A stretch of 34,508 bases of DNA. It comes from JBDKTH01 sp964558295. GTDB taxonomy: Bacteria; Planctomycetota; Planctomycetia; Pirellulales; Thermoguttaceae. Shown piece by piece: positions 16,711-24,667 of the stretch. The stretch lies in assembly GCA_964558295.1 (NCBI GenBank), contig CAZLDQ010000033.1, forward strand, positions 1 to 34,508, read 5' to 3'. Each line of letters opens with the position of its first letter. Position 1 is the stretch's first letter. The position numbers and the translations under genes are program-made. The notes below the pieces were generated by a model that was not told where the DNA came from, made no database searches, and was given only the letters and a program-made list of their open reading frames with translations.

Positions 16711-17575
16711 TCCCTTTTAGGCTTGCCGTGATCTTCTGCCAGGCGTCCATCGAACGCCGGAGATTCTCGTACTTGTCCCCCTGAATGCCGTAGCATTGCA
16801 ATCCGATGGGACCGGTATACGAGATGTCCTGGAGGGCCTTGAGAAACGCCGCCACGTCGAACGTCCCCCGATCGAGTGTCTGGATCAACTGGTCCCAGTC
16901 TCTTCCGTCGGCGTCGGCTCCGTTGATCGTGACGGCATAGAGATAAGGCTGGGCTAATTCCAACAAGAGCCGCATGTTCTTCGGGTCGTCGAGTTTCAAC
17001 CAGTGGCATAGATTGAACGTGACGCCCACATTCTTTCGGTCGACCTTTCGAACCAGACGCACCGCATCTTCCACTCGTTGGACATAAAACCAGGTGTGTG
17101 GGTAAATCGCCACGCGGAGCCCCGCCTGATCGGCCAAGTCGGCCACTTCGCGGACGATCTCCACCGCACGCGAGTCGCCGGTATCTGACGACGGTTGATG
17201 TTTTGTGCTTTGGAGGTAGAGCCAGATCAACGTTTCGCGTCCTTGGAGCTGTCGGATTGCCTCGGGTAAGCCCGGCTCGTATTTGGGCTGATCGGGGTCG
17301 AGATTAGCCCCGACATAGAGGGCATACATCTTCAAGCCCTGGGCATCGAGGGCCTTGAGCATCTCGGGAATCCCTTGGACTCCAGACGGCCCGATTCCGT
17401 CGTAACCCAGTTCCTTGAGCATCGCTGCCTGCAACTCGGGCGTGGCGTGTTGCGCATCCTGAACGCCGTTGCTCAGCACGAACAACGGATAGTCCGGTTC
17501 CGCTCCGAGCAACCATCCCGGACATGCAAGGATTCCCACGCTCAGTAGCCATCGAAAGCCATCGAGTCGCCGCAT
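16706..17575 (-). CDS. Exported sugar phosphate isomerase/epimerase-like TIM-barrel protein
   Basis: 289 residues from ATG 17575, with GGGGAG about 7 bases upstream. The N-terminus MRRLDGFRWLLSVGILACPG followed by WLLGAEPD is a Sec signal peptide, possibly cleaved after LLGA. The barrel shows ELGYDGIGPSGV, GLKMYALYVGA, RVAIYPHTWFY, VGVTFNLCHW and IGLQCYGIQGD, the pattern of the AP-endonuclease-2/xylose-isomerase-like superfamily with His, Asp and Glu metal ligands. Planctomycetes have many exported members of unknown substrate. It is convergent with asnB and the GT2 remnant. Catalytic role inferred from fold only. Confidence 0.82.
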   Translation of the reverse strand: MRRLDGFRWLLSVGILACPGWLLGAEPDYPLFVLSNGVQDAQHATPELQAAMLKELGYDGIGPSGVQGIPEMLKALDAQGLKMYALYVGANLDPDQPKYEPGLPEAIRQLQGRETLIWLYLQSTKHQPSSDTGDSRAVEIVREVADLADQAGLRVAIYPHTWFYVQRVEDAVRLVRKVDRKNVGVTFNLCHWLKLDDPKNMRLLLELAQPYLYAVTINGADADGRDWDQLIQTLDRGTFDVAAFLKALQDISYTGPIGLQCYGIQGDKYENLRRSMDAWQKITASLKGT

Positions 17576-17726
17576 CGTTCGTCTCCCCGGTGCTTCAAGT
17601 GAAGGGACGTTGTGGCCAGTCCTCCCCCCGTTGTACCTCCGGCGACTCGATCGAATCAAGGGGCCAGTTCAACGCTGACGCAAAGTCTGACGCGCTATCT
17701 CGGTGGACGAATCGCTGCGGTAGCCT

Positions 17727-18014
17727 TCACGCGGGACGTAGGTGCTGAATGGACCGAAGCATGGCGATTGCTTGAAATGCGTCCTGGTCGTTCTGGATCT
17801 GCGAGTACGTGGCTCCCCATTCGCCAAGCTCTCTGGTCCCCGATTCCTGGTGGATGCGCACGCCGGTATGCTCGATCCAAGGCCGTGGTACGATTCTCAG
17901 CCCAAGCAACATTGCCACGGAGGTGATTCCCAACAGGAGCGTTCGCGGGCGGAATTGCCAACGTCTATCGTCGTACGATGCACGCCTCGACGGGTTCGCA
18001 ACGTCTTTTGACAT
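17727..18014 (-). CDS. Small membrane-anchored protein of planctomycete type
   Basis: 95 residues. After a basic N-terminus comes RRWQFRPRTLLLGITSVAML with LGLR: the basic 'F-R-P/L-RTLLL' lead into one membrane helix is a recurring N-terminus in small planctomycete proteins. The rest (about 50 residues) is soluble with no recognised domain. ATG 18014 has no strong ribosome site. It is divergent from the CAP-domain gene. Function unknown. Confidence 0.6.
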   Translation of the reverse strand: MSKDVANPSRRASYDDRRWQFRPRTLLLGITSVAMLLGLRIVPRPWIEHTGVRIHQESGTRELGEWGATYSQIQNDQDAFQAIAMLRSIQHLRPA

Positions 18015-18204
18015 CGGGGCGGTCCACGCGCCGTCCTTCTTGCCCGAATGGCAACGTTATCACTATTCTAAACGATCGCCTGCCTCACGCGAACGCTCCT
18101 TTGCCATTCTCTTCCCCTGGTATGCGACTTGCATGTCCATCCTGCGCGCTTGCTGGTCCTGGCTGGATGAATGGGAGGAGTCGCGGTTCAAGGAGGATGG
18201 GAAG

Positions 18205-18897
18205 ATGGCATGGCAATGGTGCGTGGTGTGGCTGGTGGTCGGAGGACTGGGGGAGCTTGGGGGGAATGCCTGGGGAGAGGCACGCGACGCGTGGAAAGCT
18301 GATACGCGGGGGCAGCAAACGCCGGAGGCTGATGTGCAGGGGGCACGCGAATTGGTTGTCCAAAAGACCAACGCCTTTCGTCAACAACATGGGCTGGAGG
18401 ACCTCAAACGCAACCCGCAGTTGATGCAAACCGCCCAGGATTTTGCCGTGTTCATGGCGCGGACCAGCAAGTACGGCCACACGGCCGACGGCCAGTGGGC
18501 CAGCCAGCGGGCCCGCGCACACGGCTATGCGCATCGCGCCCTCACCGAGAACATTGCCTACCAGTACAGTGCAGCCGGTTTTACCACGGAGAAACTGGCC
18601 GACGGTTTTGTCACCGGTTGGAAGAACTCCCGAACGCATCGCCGGAATATGCTCGATCCGGAGATGACCGAGACAGGCGTCGGGGTAGCTTATGGCCCAC
18701 AGTCCGGTGCGTACTTCGCCGTGCAACTATTTGGCCGACCAGCATCCAAGGAGATCGAGTCTCAGGTGACCAGGCGAAGGGAACCGTTTGCACACGCTCG
18801 TCAACTGCTCGCCACTCGTCCACGGTGGGATCAGGATAATTCGGTGAGGGGGATTAGTGGCGTCGTGGCAAAAGAAGGCGGGCGAGACACGCGGTAG
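18205..18897 (+). CDS. Secreted CAP/SCP-domain protein
   Basis: 230 residues. ATG 18205 has a near-perfect AGGAGG 8 bases upstream. The N-terminus (MAWQWCVVWLVVGGLGELGG) is a signal peptide or anchor. The CAP domain at about 46-180 keeps the four cavity residues: His92 (YGHTADG), Glu115 (TENIAY), His145 (SRTHRRNML) and Glu156 (TETGVGVAYG). It ends FAVQLFGRP and is followed by about 50 basic, low-complexity residues. Bacterial CAP proteins are exported, with roles from cell-wall to lipid binding or proteolysis; none can be assigned here. Confidence 0.88.
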   Translation: MAWQWCVVWLVVGGLGELGGNAWGEARDAWKADTRGQQTPEADVQGARELVVQKTNAFRQQHGLEDLKRNPQLMQTAQDFAVFMARTSKYGHTADGQWASQRARAHGYAHRALTENIAYQYSAAGFTTEKLADGFVTGWKNSRTHRRNMLDPEMTETGVGVAYGPQSGAYFAVQLFGRPASKEIESQVTRRREPFAHARQLLATRPRWDQDNSVRGISGVVAKEGGRDTR

Positions 18898-19512
18898 GCA
18901 GGGGGAGCGATCTGCCTCTGAGCGAATAGTCCCCAGACCGTGGAGCGACATCCCCCGAACCCTGAGTCCTTTGGTAACAAAACAAAAAAGGCCCCTTCGC
19001 CGAAGTTGGCATCCAGCGAAGGGGCTTCGAGTGTCTGGCATCTGCCACACTGCGTTTGCGGCAGCACTCCCGGTGTTGGGGACTTGTGTCCCAAGGGGCT
19101 CACCTCGGCACGCTCCCGGCAGTCGGCACCTACTACGTCCGCCGTTGGCGTCTCCGATCCTGCAACCTCCGTCGCGAGGTCCTTATCTGCCTTTGCCATG
19201 AAGCTGGCGTGCCTTCCTCGGACGGACCGTCGACTGGCGAGCCAATTGCCAGAATGATCTCAAGCGTCGCAAGCGACCGGTTGTGTCTTCTTTATCGGTT
19301 GCTTGAAGCGGGGGCCCGTCAAAAAAACGTCGCTCGCGACACAATCGCTACAGTCGGCAGGGTTTGCCAGCGGTAGCCCAGGAATCCCTGAGTCTCGATT
19401 CGGGATTCCCCCGATTCGCAGAAGCGGTTTGGTTCCCTATGCTTGGCGTTTCTTGTTCGGGGCGGTTGCCACTTCAGGCTTTCTTCCTTTTATCACATTG
19501 AGGTAGACATCC
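18898..19512. other. Structured non-coding region, 615 bp
   Basis: No credible gene. It holds several stem-loops: a minus-strand terminator (18984-19025), a 10-base inverted pair around a 16-base loop near 19270-19305, a short GTCG/CGAC hairpin next to seven A (minus-strand T-run) near 19322-19342, and a perfect 8-bp stem at 19381-19388/19402-19409. The terminator has no minus-strand gene in front of it, so an unannotated small RNA is possible. Confidence 0.5.
18984..19025 (-). terminator. Rho-independent terminator on the minus strand
   Basis: Perfect 10-bp stem (gccccttcgc 18991-19000 with gcgaaggggc 19016-19025) and a 15-base loop. On the minus strand the stem is followed by a C and then six T (18984-18989) and further T-rich bases. 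The plus strand has no T-tract, so it does not serve the CAP gene. Confidence 0.7.
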
Positions 19513-19755
19513 ATGGCTGCACACACGGATTGGTCACACCTTGCCCACGGAGTGTTGGAGGCGGCAAGGGACTGCTTGCGCAAGAGTTCGTCGACGGTCG
19601 TTCGCGCGGTTTCTTGCGACTACGACCAAGGGGTTCTGGTGTTGCGCGGGCGCGTTCCCAGCTATTATTGCAAACAGTTGGCTCAAGAGACCGTGGCGCG
19701 CGTTGCGGCGGGGGTGGAAGTGGCCAACGTGATCGAGGTCGACGCGCTGCGATAG
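19513..19755 (+). CDS. Small BON-domain protein
   Basis: 80 residues. LHS-type helix (WSHLAHGVLEAARDCLRKSS), then CDYDQGVLVLRGRVPSYYCK and a second helix ending VANVIEVDAL: the alpha-beta-beta-alpha-beta order of a single BON domain. No signal peptide, so it is probably cytoplasmic. BON domains bind membranes or other proteins; single-domain versions of this size are frequent in planctomycetes and have no assigned role. GAGGT lies about 10 bases before ATG. It converges on the histone-like gene across a strong hairpin. Confidence 0.75.
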   Translation: MAAHTDWSHLAHGVLEAARDCLRKSSSTVVRAVSCDYDQGVLVLRGRVPSYYCKQLAQETVARVAAGVEVANVIEVDALR

Positions 19756-19763
19756 AAATGTCC

Positions 19764-19800
19764 CAGGCCCTACCCGGGAACTCGCTCCGGGTAGGGCCTG
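19764..19800. terminator. Bidirectional terminator hairpin
   Basis: A 14-bp perfect stem (caggccctacccgg 19764-19777 with 19787-19800) and a 9-base loop lie between the stops of the convergent BON and histone-like genes, 8 bases after the first stop. It lacks a long T-tract on either side. Confidence 0.75.
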
Positions 19801-19831
19801 GAGATGGCTGATCATGGGCGAACAGACGCAC

Positions 19832-20155
19832 TCAATCGCCGAAGAGGATCATCGCCATGTTGGTGGCTTGGGCCGGCGTGAGGTCAATGCGATTGTCCTT
19901 GAACACCTTGCGCACGGTCTTGGACAGTGCGATGGTCACGCCCTCTTCCAGGGCCCGCTGCACCTTTGCCGACGAATGAGCCAGACGGAAGGCCTTTTCC
20001 TCGACGGCGTCCATCTGGAATTCCTCGATCGGGGCCGCTTCTTGAGCCTTCGGCGGCTTCTTGGCCGGGGCCTTCTTCTTCGGCGAAGCCTTCTTCTGTT
20101 TCGGCGGGACTTGCTTCTTCGGAGCGGCCTTCGTGGCGGCTTTCTTCTTCGGCAT
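19832..20155 (-). CDS. Lysine-rich histone-H1-like protein
   Basis: 107 residues. The N-terminal 36 residues hold 15 lysines with Ala and Pro (MPKKKAATKAAPKKQVPPKQ...), the PAKK-type tail seen in eukaryotic H1 and bacterial H1-like or HU-tail proteins. The C-terminal 60 residues are acidic to neutral and helical (FRLAHSSAKVQRALEEGVTI) and do not match HU. A DNA- or RNA-binding nucleoid role is likely for the tail; the folded part is not recognised. GGAGGAGAG precedes ATG 20155, and a near-consensus promoter lies upstream, so expression is probably high. Confidence 0.75.
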   Translation of the reverse strand: MPKKKAATKAAPKKQVPPKQKKASPKKKAPAKKPPKAQEAAPIEEFQMDAVEEKAFRLAHSSAKVQRALEEGVTIALSKTVRKVFKDNRIDLTPAQATNMAMILFGD

Positions 20156-20258
20156 GACTCTCCTCCAGTGAAACGCCTGATTCGAGACCGGGTCCCAAAA
20201 GTAAAACGCTGACGCTTTCCCAGTTTTGAACAGGTTCCAGGGATTATGGGAATGCCTG

Positions 20259-20286
20259 AGTATACCAGGATTGACGAAGGGGTCAA
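20259..20286 (-). promoter_or_regulatory. Strong sigma-70-type promoter of the histone-like gene
   Basis: On the minus strand: -35 TTGACC (20286-20281), 16-base spacer, -10 TATACT (20264-20259). Each box matches the consensus at 5 of 6 bases. Transcription would start near 20252, giving a leader of about 97 bases. Confidence 0.6.
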
Positions 20287-20475
20287 GTTTGTCGACGGCG
20301 TTCACCTGACCCCGACGGCAATCGCTGCTTGGTTCAGTGTTTTCTCACGACGGTCGCCTCCGCGCGGCGCGGAGACGAGGTGAGCGTCTGGTTGGGCGAC
20401 AACGTGACCGATGGAACGCGTGCCCAAGGCGAGACCTATCCGGCTATGCTCCGCCGCTTGCTGCTCGGCAAGTGA
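20275..20475 (+). pseudogene. Possible 3' remnant of an unknown gene
   Basis: An open plus-strand frame without a good start reads ...VASARRGDEVSVWLGDNV, TDGTRAQGETYPAMLRRLLL and GK, then a stop at 20473-20475. Codon choice looks coding-like (many G/C third bases) and the composition is protein-like, but I recognise no family. It overlaps the last 40 bases of the convergent GT9 gene. Directly after its stop lies the small palindrome caggctggaagcctg. It may be the end of a gene lost by deletion. Confidence 0.25.
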
Positions 20476-21596
20476 TCCTCAGGCTGGAAGCCTGGACTCT
20501 GCGCGGCGGGGAGATCTTCGTGGGCAAAGGCGGCGAGCAGCTCCAGGGCGGTTTGCGTGACCATCTCGATGGTGATCCCTTCGGCACAGGAAAAATCCCC
20601 TGGGCAGAGGGCGTGGCTACAGGGACGACACGCAACCGGATGGACCACGAGGCGATGACGGTGCTTATCTTTGGGAGCCCAACGAACCGGATCGGAACTA
20701 AGCACGATCACCACGCTCGGCACACGCAAGGCGGCAGCCAGATGGGATATGCCCGTATCATTGCAGACAACCAGCCGCGAGCCACGGAACAGGGCCGCCA
20801 GCGTTCCCAGACGCGTGCGCCCAGCAAGGTTGACCGCCGAGGCGGCCATCTGGCGGCTGACCGTGTCGGCTAAGTCGGCTTCGGCCAGCGAACCGGTCAA
20901 GACGACCTTCAGCCCCGCGTGGGCCAACGCACGGCCGACCGCGGCAAACCCCTCAGGTTTCCAACGCCGCGCGGCCACACTCGCGCCGGGATGCAAACAA
21001 ACATAGCTCCCCGGCGTAAGGCGACGGACTTGGGGAATCGCCCGCAAGGCCGCATCGTCCTCCTCACTCATGGGAAACTCCAGAGCATCGCCACACCGGG
21101 GGACGCCGAGGAACTCGAGCAAATGCAAGAGCCGATCCACTTCGGGCTCGTGCCCCGGATACGGCAAGAACCAGTCGGCATCGGGACACCACTGCCCCGG
21201 CTGATAGAATCCGGCCGTCTGCCGGGCGCCGAGCAACATGGTTAGCGGGTTGGTCAGCAGACCGCTACCGTGCATCTGAATTGCCAGATCGAACCGAGTC
21301 TGTTGGACCGTCTGCAAAAAGCCGGGAAACTGCCCAACATTGGGTGATCGTTCGGCCAGCCCTGGAAAACCAGGGAACTCCAGAAACCCGTCAAAATAGC
21401 GGGAGAAGCGGGTGGCAAAGTCGCGGGCCCAGGGGAGGCCGACGAGCACGAGATGGGCTTTGGGGAGAGCCGCCCGCAAGGAGCGAAAGGCCGGCACAGC
21501 ACAGAGCATGTCGCCGAGGACCAAGGCCCGCAGGAGCACCACGCGTTGCGGCGCCAGGTCTGCCATACGCCCAATGATGCCTGGCTGTCGAACCAT
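20436..21596 (-). CDS. Family 9 glycosyltransferase (heptosyltransferase-like)
   Basis: 386 residues from ATG 21596 (ATG 21566 is possible). GT-B fold: RVVLLRALVLGDMLCAVPAF at the start, FDLAIQMHGSGLL, then the C-terminal VCLHPGASVAARRWKPEGFA, VVLTGSLAEADLA, and CNDTGISHLAAAL, which are the ADP-heptose/LPS transferase signatures. It would transfer a heptose or similar sugar to a lipid A core-like acceptor in the cytoplasm. ARG-CPxxHALCPGDFSC near the end has the usual cysteine-rich loop. The last 20 residues (QSPGFQPEDHLPSSKRRSIA) look non-conserved and run over a possible gene remnant on the other strand. Confidence 0.88.
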   Translation of the reverse strand: MVRQPGIIGRMADLAPQRVVLLRALVLGDMLCAVPAFRSLRAALPKAHLVLVGLPWARDFATRFSRYFDGFLEFPGFPGLAERSPNVGQFPGFLQTVQQTRFDLAIQMHGSGLLTNPLTMLLGARQTAGFYQPGQWCPDADWFLPYPGHEPEVDRLLHLLEFLGVPRCGDALEFPMSEEDDAALRAIPQVRRLTPGSYVCLHPGASVAARRWKPEGFAAVGRALAHAGLKVVLTGSLAEADLADTVSRQMAASAVNLAGRTRLGTLAALFRGSRLVVCNDTGISHLAAALRVPSVVIVLSSDPVRWAPKDKHRHRLVVHPVACRPCSHALCPGDFSCAEGITIEMVTQTALELLAAFAHEDLPAAQSPGFQPEDHLPSSKRRSIAG

Positions 21597-22019
21597 GAGA
21601 CCTGCCGCGCTGAGGGCCGTCTGAATCCGTCGTCCTTGGCTGTCGTGGCGAATTGTAGGTGCACGCCCCTTCAAGTCCAGAATGGCAAGCCGGCACGCGG
21701 TGCGGCGGCCGTGCGGGAGACGCCCCCGCCCCCTGCAATGGCACAACACTCGGCCAACTGGAGGTAAGAAAAACCCTGATGCGTTTATCCGAGGGGACCG
21801 GAGGACAGAAGGAGGCTCGTTCGGTTATCCTGGAAAGATCACTGTTCCCATATTGTCTGTCGCCAGAGTTCGCAAGCAGGTCCTTTTCCGGTCAGACGCA
21901 TGAAAGACTCGATGACAAATGTCGCAGAGCGGTGTGAACCTCGCCTGGGAATCGCGGTAATACGTCCCCAGCGATCCTGCCACGATTTCCTGGGCGGGCT
22001 CCGTGCGTTGGGAGCGAAA
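21597..22019. other. Divergent intergenic region, 423 bp
   Basis: It lies between the GT9 gene and a small unknown gene. Apart from the candidate GT9 promoter near 21652-21679, nothing was recognised. Confidence 0.5.
21652..21679 (-). promoter_or_regulatory. Candidate promoter of the GT9 gene
   Basis: On the minus strand: TGGACT (21679-21674), 16-base spacer, TACAAT (21657-21652). The -10 matches the consensus at 5 of 6 bases and the -35 at 4 of 6. The leader to ATG 21596 would be about 50 bases. Confidence 0.35.
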
Positions 22020-22286
22020 ATGACGCGACTTCACACCTCGTTCCAGCCCACTCGCTTGCCTCGGCGTCGAACCTTCAGCGCCTTTCTTAGTTGTCCGCTG
22101 CAGACCTGGACGGAGTGGTTCGGGGAGCCGCAGGAGGTCAGCAGCCACTATGACCTTTTGACGCATGTCCCCTTTCAGGCGTGGCAGCAGCCGTTTGCCG
22201 ATGGTGTGGCGACCTGCATGGGACATTTGTTTGAACGCTCTGCCGGACGCAATTGGGTCATTCTCGCCCGGGTGCTGGTGAAGTAG
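22020..22286 (+). CDS. Small protein of unknown function
   Basis: 88 residues from ATG 22020, with GGGAG 5 bases upstream. After a basic N-terminus comes TWTEWFGEPQEVSSHYDLLT, then WQQPFADGVATCMGHLFERS and a hydrophobic beta-like end (NWVILARVLVK). The W-x2-WFGEP pattern followed by a short strand-rich part resembles small planctomycete hypothetical proteins, but I cannot name a family. No signal peptide or membrane helix. It precedes the MBL hydrolase by about 100 bases on the same strand. Confidence 0.5.
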   Translation: MTRLHTSFQPTRLPRRRTFSAFLSCPLQTWTEWFGEPQEVSSHYDLLTHVPFQAWQQPFADGVATCMGHLFERSAGRNWVILARVLVK

Positions 22287-22390
22287 CAGGGGCACGCTCC
22301 CGTTTGCCGGCGACTCCCCTCCCCACCGCCACGTTCTTTGCAGTACAATGGCGGAACGGGAATCGCGTTCTTTTGAAGGGACTTGCCTCC

Positions 22391-23233
22391 ATGGTTCAAC
22401 GCGTACGGATCACGGTTTTAGTGGAAAACACAGCCCAGGGTGAAGGACTCCTCGCCGAGCACGGGTTGGCCTATTGGATTGAGTGCGGCGACCGACGCGT
22501 GCTGGTCGATTCGGGGCAAGGGGCCGTACTGGAGCACAACGCGGCCCGGTTGAACCTCGCTTTGGACCAAGCCGACGCCGTGGTGCTCAGTCACGGGCAC
22601 TACGACCACACCGGCGGGCTGGGGCCGGTACTTCACCGGACACATTGTCCGGTCTACCTGCATCCGGCGGCGTTGGAGAAGAAGTATTCCTGTCCGGCGA
22701 AGGGACCGGTCCGGGAAATCGGCATGCCGGCAGTCGTGCGCACCGCGATCCAGGAGCAAGAGACGCCGTTGTTCTTCACCGAACGCCCGACGGAGATCGT
22801 CCCCGGCCTTTCGGTCACCGGTCCGGTGCCGCGAGTCACCGAGTTCGAAGACACGGGTGGTCCGTTTTTTCTCGATCCGGCACGTCACTCACCCGATCCG
22901 CTGACCGACGACCAGTCGCTCTTCTTCTCTTCACGGCAAGGCACTGTGGTCCTGCTCGGCTGTGCCCATTCCGGCGTGATAAACACGCTTTCCTACATCC
23001 AGCAGTTGACCGGCGGCCAGCCACTCCACGCGGTGTATGGCGGGATGCACCTGGTTCATGCGTCGGCGGAGCGAAGGGCTCGGACGATTGACGCCTTCCG
23101 CCAGTTGGACATTGCCCGGTTAGGCCCTGCCCATTGCACGAGTCTCTCGGCGACCGTGGAGCTTTGGAATGCGCTGCCCGGACGCTGTTTCCCCTGCAAT
23201 GTGGGGACGGTGCTTGATTTCGAGATGCCTTGA
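22391..23233 (+). CDS. MBL-fold metallohydrolase
   Basis: 280 residues. The metal motif VVLSHGHYDHTGGL gives the HxHxDH ligands, and LLGCAHSGVINTLSYI and AVYGGMHLVHAS give later ligands. The C-H-S-G-x-I-N pattern is characteristic of the group related to the archaeal dihydropteridine ribofuranosyl-aminobenzene phosphate synthase, whose bacterial members have unknown substrates. No signal peptide, so cytoplasmic. ATG 22391 has GAAGGGA about 11 bases upstream. It converges on the NtrC-type gene, 21 bases apart. Confidence 0.88.
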   Translation: MVQRVRITVLVENTAQGEGLLAEHGLAYWIECGDRRVLVDSGQGAVLEHNAARLNLALDQADAVVLSHGHYDHTGGLGPVLHRTHCPVYLHPAALEKKYSCPAKGPVREIGMPAVVRTAIQEQETPLFFTERPTEIVPGLSVTGPVPRVTEFEDTGGPFFLDPARHSPDPLTDDQSLFFSSRQGTVVLLGCAHSGVINTLSYIQQLTGGQPLHAVYGGMHLVHASAERRARTIDAFRQLDIARLGPAHCTSLSATVELWNALPGRCFPCNVGTVLDFEMP

Positions 23234-23254
23234 GTGAGGCTTCTTCGGTCGCCC

Positions 23255-24667
23255 TTACTCATTGCTCTGCGACAACCCGTGCTGTTCGAGCTTTTTGCGC
23301 AGCGTGGTGCGATGAAGGCCCAGACGCCGGGCGGTGGCGGCACATTGTCCATGAAAGCGATCCATCGCCGCTTCCAGCAGTGGCGGTTCGACGAGGGCCA
23401 GGAATCGCTCGTACAAATCCCCCTCGGCCGGCTGATCGAGGTGGAGTTGGCTCTCCGTCCAGTGGCGAATGAGCGATTGGAGCCGCCCGGCCGACGAGTC
23501 CTCCGAGGTCAGCGAACGGTCGATCGGCGCCGGCAGGTGCTCGGGCAGAATCGGGCCGCTGCGAGCCAGGACCACGGCATGTTCGATCACGTTGCGCAGC
23601 TCGCGCACATTGCCATTCCAAGGCCGCTGTTGCAATTCGGCCATGGCTTCCGACGACAGGACCGGACGGGGACCGCGGTTCTTGGCCGCAACCAGATCAA
23701 GGAAGTGATTGGCAAGCGCCGGAATATCCTCCCGACGTTCCGAGAGCGACGGCAACTCGATCTCGAAAGTGATCAGGCGGAAGTAGAGGTCGTGGCGAAA
23801 CGTACCGGCAGCACATCGCTCGGCCAGGTTCTGGTGGGTTGCCGAGACCACGCGGAAATCGGACTGCACTGGCCGGCTGGCCCCCACGGGCAACACCTCG
23901 CCATGTTCCAACGCCCGCAATAGTTTCACCTGGAGATCCAGCGGGATGTCGGCCACTTCATCCAGGAAGATCGTGCCGCCGTGGGCCTGTTCGAGCAGGC
24001 CTCGCCGGGCCTGGTCGGCGCCGGTGAAGGCCCCGCGCACATGGCCAAACAACTCGCTTTCCGCCAGCGAGGGACTCAACGCGGCGATGTTCACGGCGAT
24101 GAATGGGCCGTTGGCCCGGCGGCTGTAGCGATGGATTGCCCGAGCGACCAGTTCCTTGCCCGTACCGCTTGCCCCGCGCACATGGACGCACGCTTCGGAG
24201 GCCGCCACGAGAGCCAGCCGCTTGAAGACCTGTTGCATGGCGGGCGACGTGCCGACGATGCGCAGTCCCTCGCTGGACGGTTCGGGCACCGGCGTTTTGA
24301 CGGGCTCTGGGGCAGCGAGTGCCCGCTCAATCGCCCGTTGTGCCACGTCGAGGTCGAACGGCTTCAAGAGGTAGTCGAACGCACCGTTGTGGACGGCCTT
24401 GACTGCGGTGGCCAGATCGCCGTAGGCCGTGATGACGATGATCGGCACCTGGCCGACTATCTGGCGAAGCTCGTCCATGGCGCTGAGCCCGTCCATTCCG
24501 GGCAGACGGACGTCAAGCACGATCGCCTGGGGCGCTTGCGATTGAGCCTCGACGAAGGCCTCTTCGGCCGAGGCGGCCGTGGCCACGCTGTGGCCCATCT
24601 GCCGGCCCAGTTGGCTCAATCCCCAACAAATGCTTTGTTCATCATCCACCACAAGCAGGTGTGCCAT
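23255..24667 (-). CDS. Sigma-54-dependent NtrC-family response regulator
   Basis: 470 residues. Receiver at 1-120 (LLVVDDEQ, Asp52 in VLDVRLPG, Lys102); AAA+ domain at about 135-370 with Walker A GASGTGKE (165-172), the sigma-54-contacting GAFTGA loop (212-217) and Walker B TIFLDEVAD (232-240); C-terminal Fis-type helix-turn-helix (ATARRLGLHRTTLRKKLEQH). It activates RNA polymerase with sigma-54 when phosphorylated. ATG 24667 lies inside the end of the kinase gene (26-base overlap), so the two are co-transcribed and surely partners. Target promoters were not identified in this window. Confidence 0.95.
   Translation of the reverse strand: MAHLLVVDDEQSICWGLSQLGRQMGHSVATAASAEEAFVEAQSQAPQAIVLDVRLPGMDGLSAMDELRQIVGQVPIIVITAYGDLATAVKAVHNGAFDYLLKPFDLDVAQRAIERALAAPEPVKTPVPEPSSEGLRIVGTSPAMQQVFKRLALVAASEACVHVRGASGTGKELVARAIHRYSRRANGPFIAVNIAALSPSLAESELFGHVRGAFTGADQARRGLLEQAHGGTIFLDEVADIPLDLQVKLLRALEHGEVLPVGASRPVQSDFRVVSATHQNLAERCAAGTFRHDLYFRLITFEIELPSLSERREDIPALANHFLDLVAAKNRGPRPVLSSEAMAELQQRPWNGNVRELRNVIEHAVVLARSGPILPEHLPAPIDRSLTSEDSSAGRLQSLIRHWTESQLHLDQPAEGDLYERFLALVEPPLLEAAMDRFHGQCAATARRLGLHRTTLRKKLEQHGLSQSNE

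Noticed and set aside
16209..17009. Minus-strand frame of 266 codons across asnB end and isomerase gene
   Set aside because: Most of it is out of frame with the isomerase and antisense to asnB. Only the short GKSRLVGPTEVFLKTL part is meaningful, and it is treated as part of the GT2 remnant.
18831..19199. Minus-strand frame beginning MAKADKDLATEV
   Set aside because: It reads straight through the intrinsic terminator at 18984-19025 and into the antisense of the CAP gene, and it has no domain or clear ribosome site.
20337..20873. Plus-strand frame of 178 codons
   Set aside because: It is the shadow of the GT9 gene over most of its length and has non-protein-like composition.
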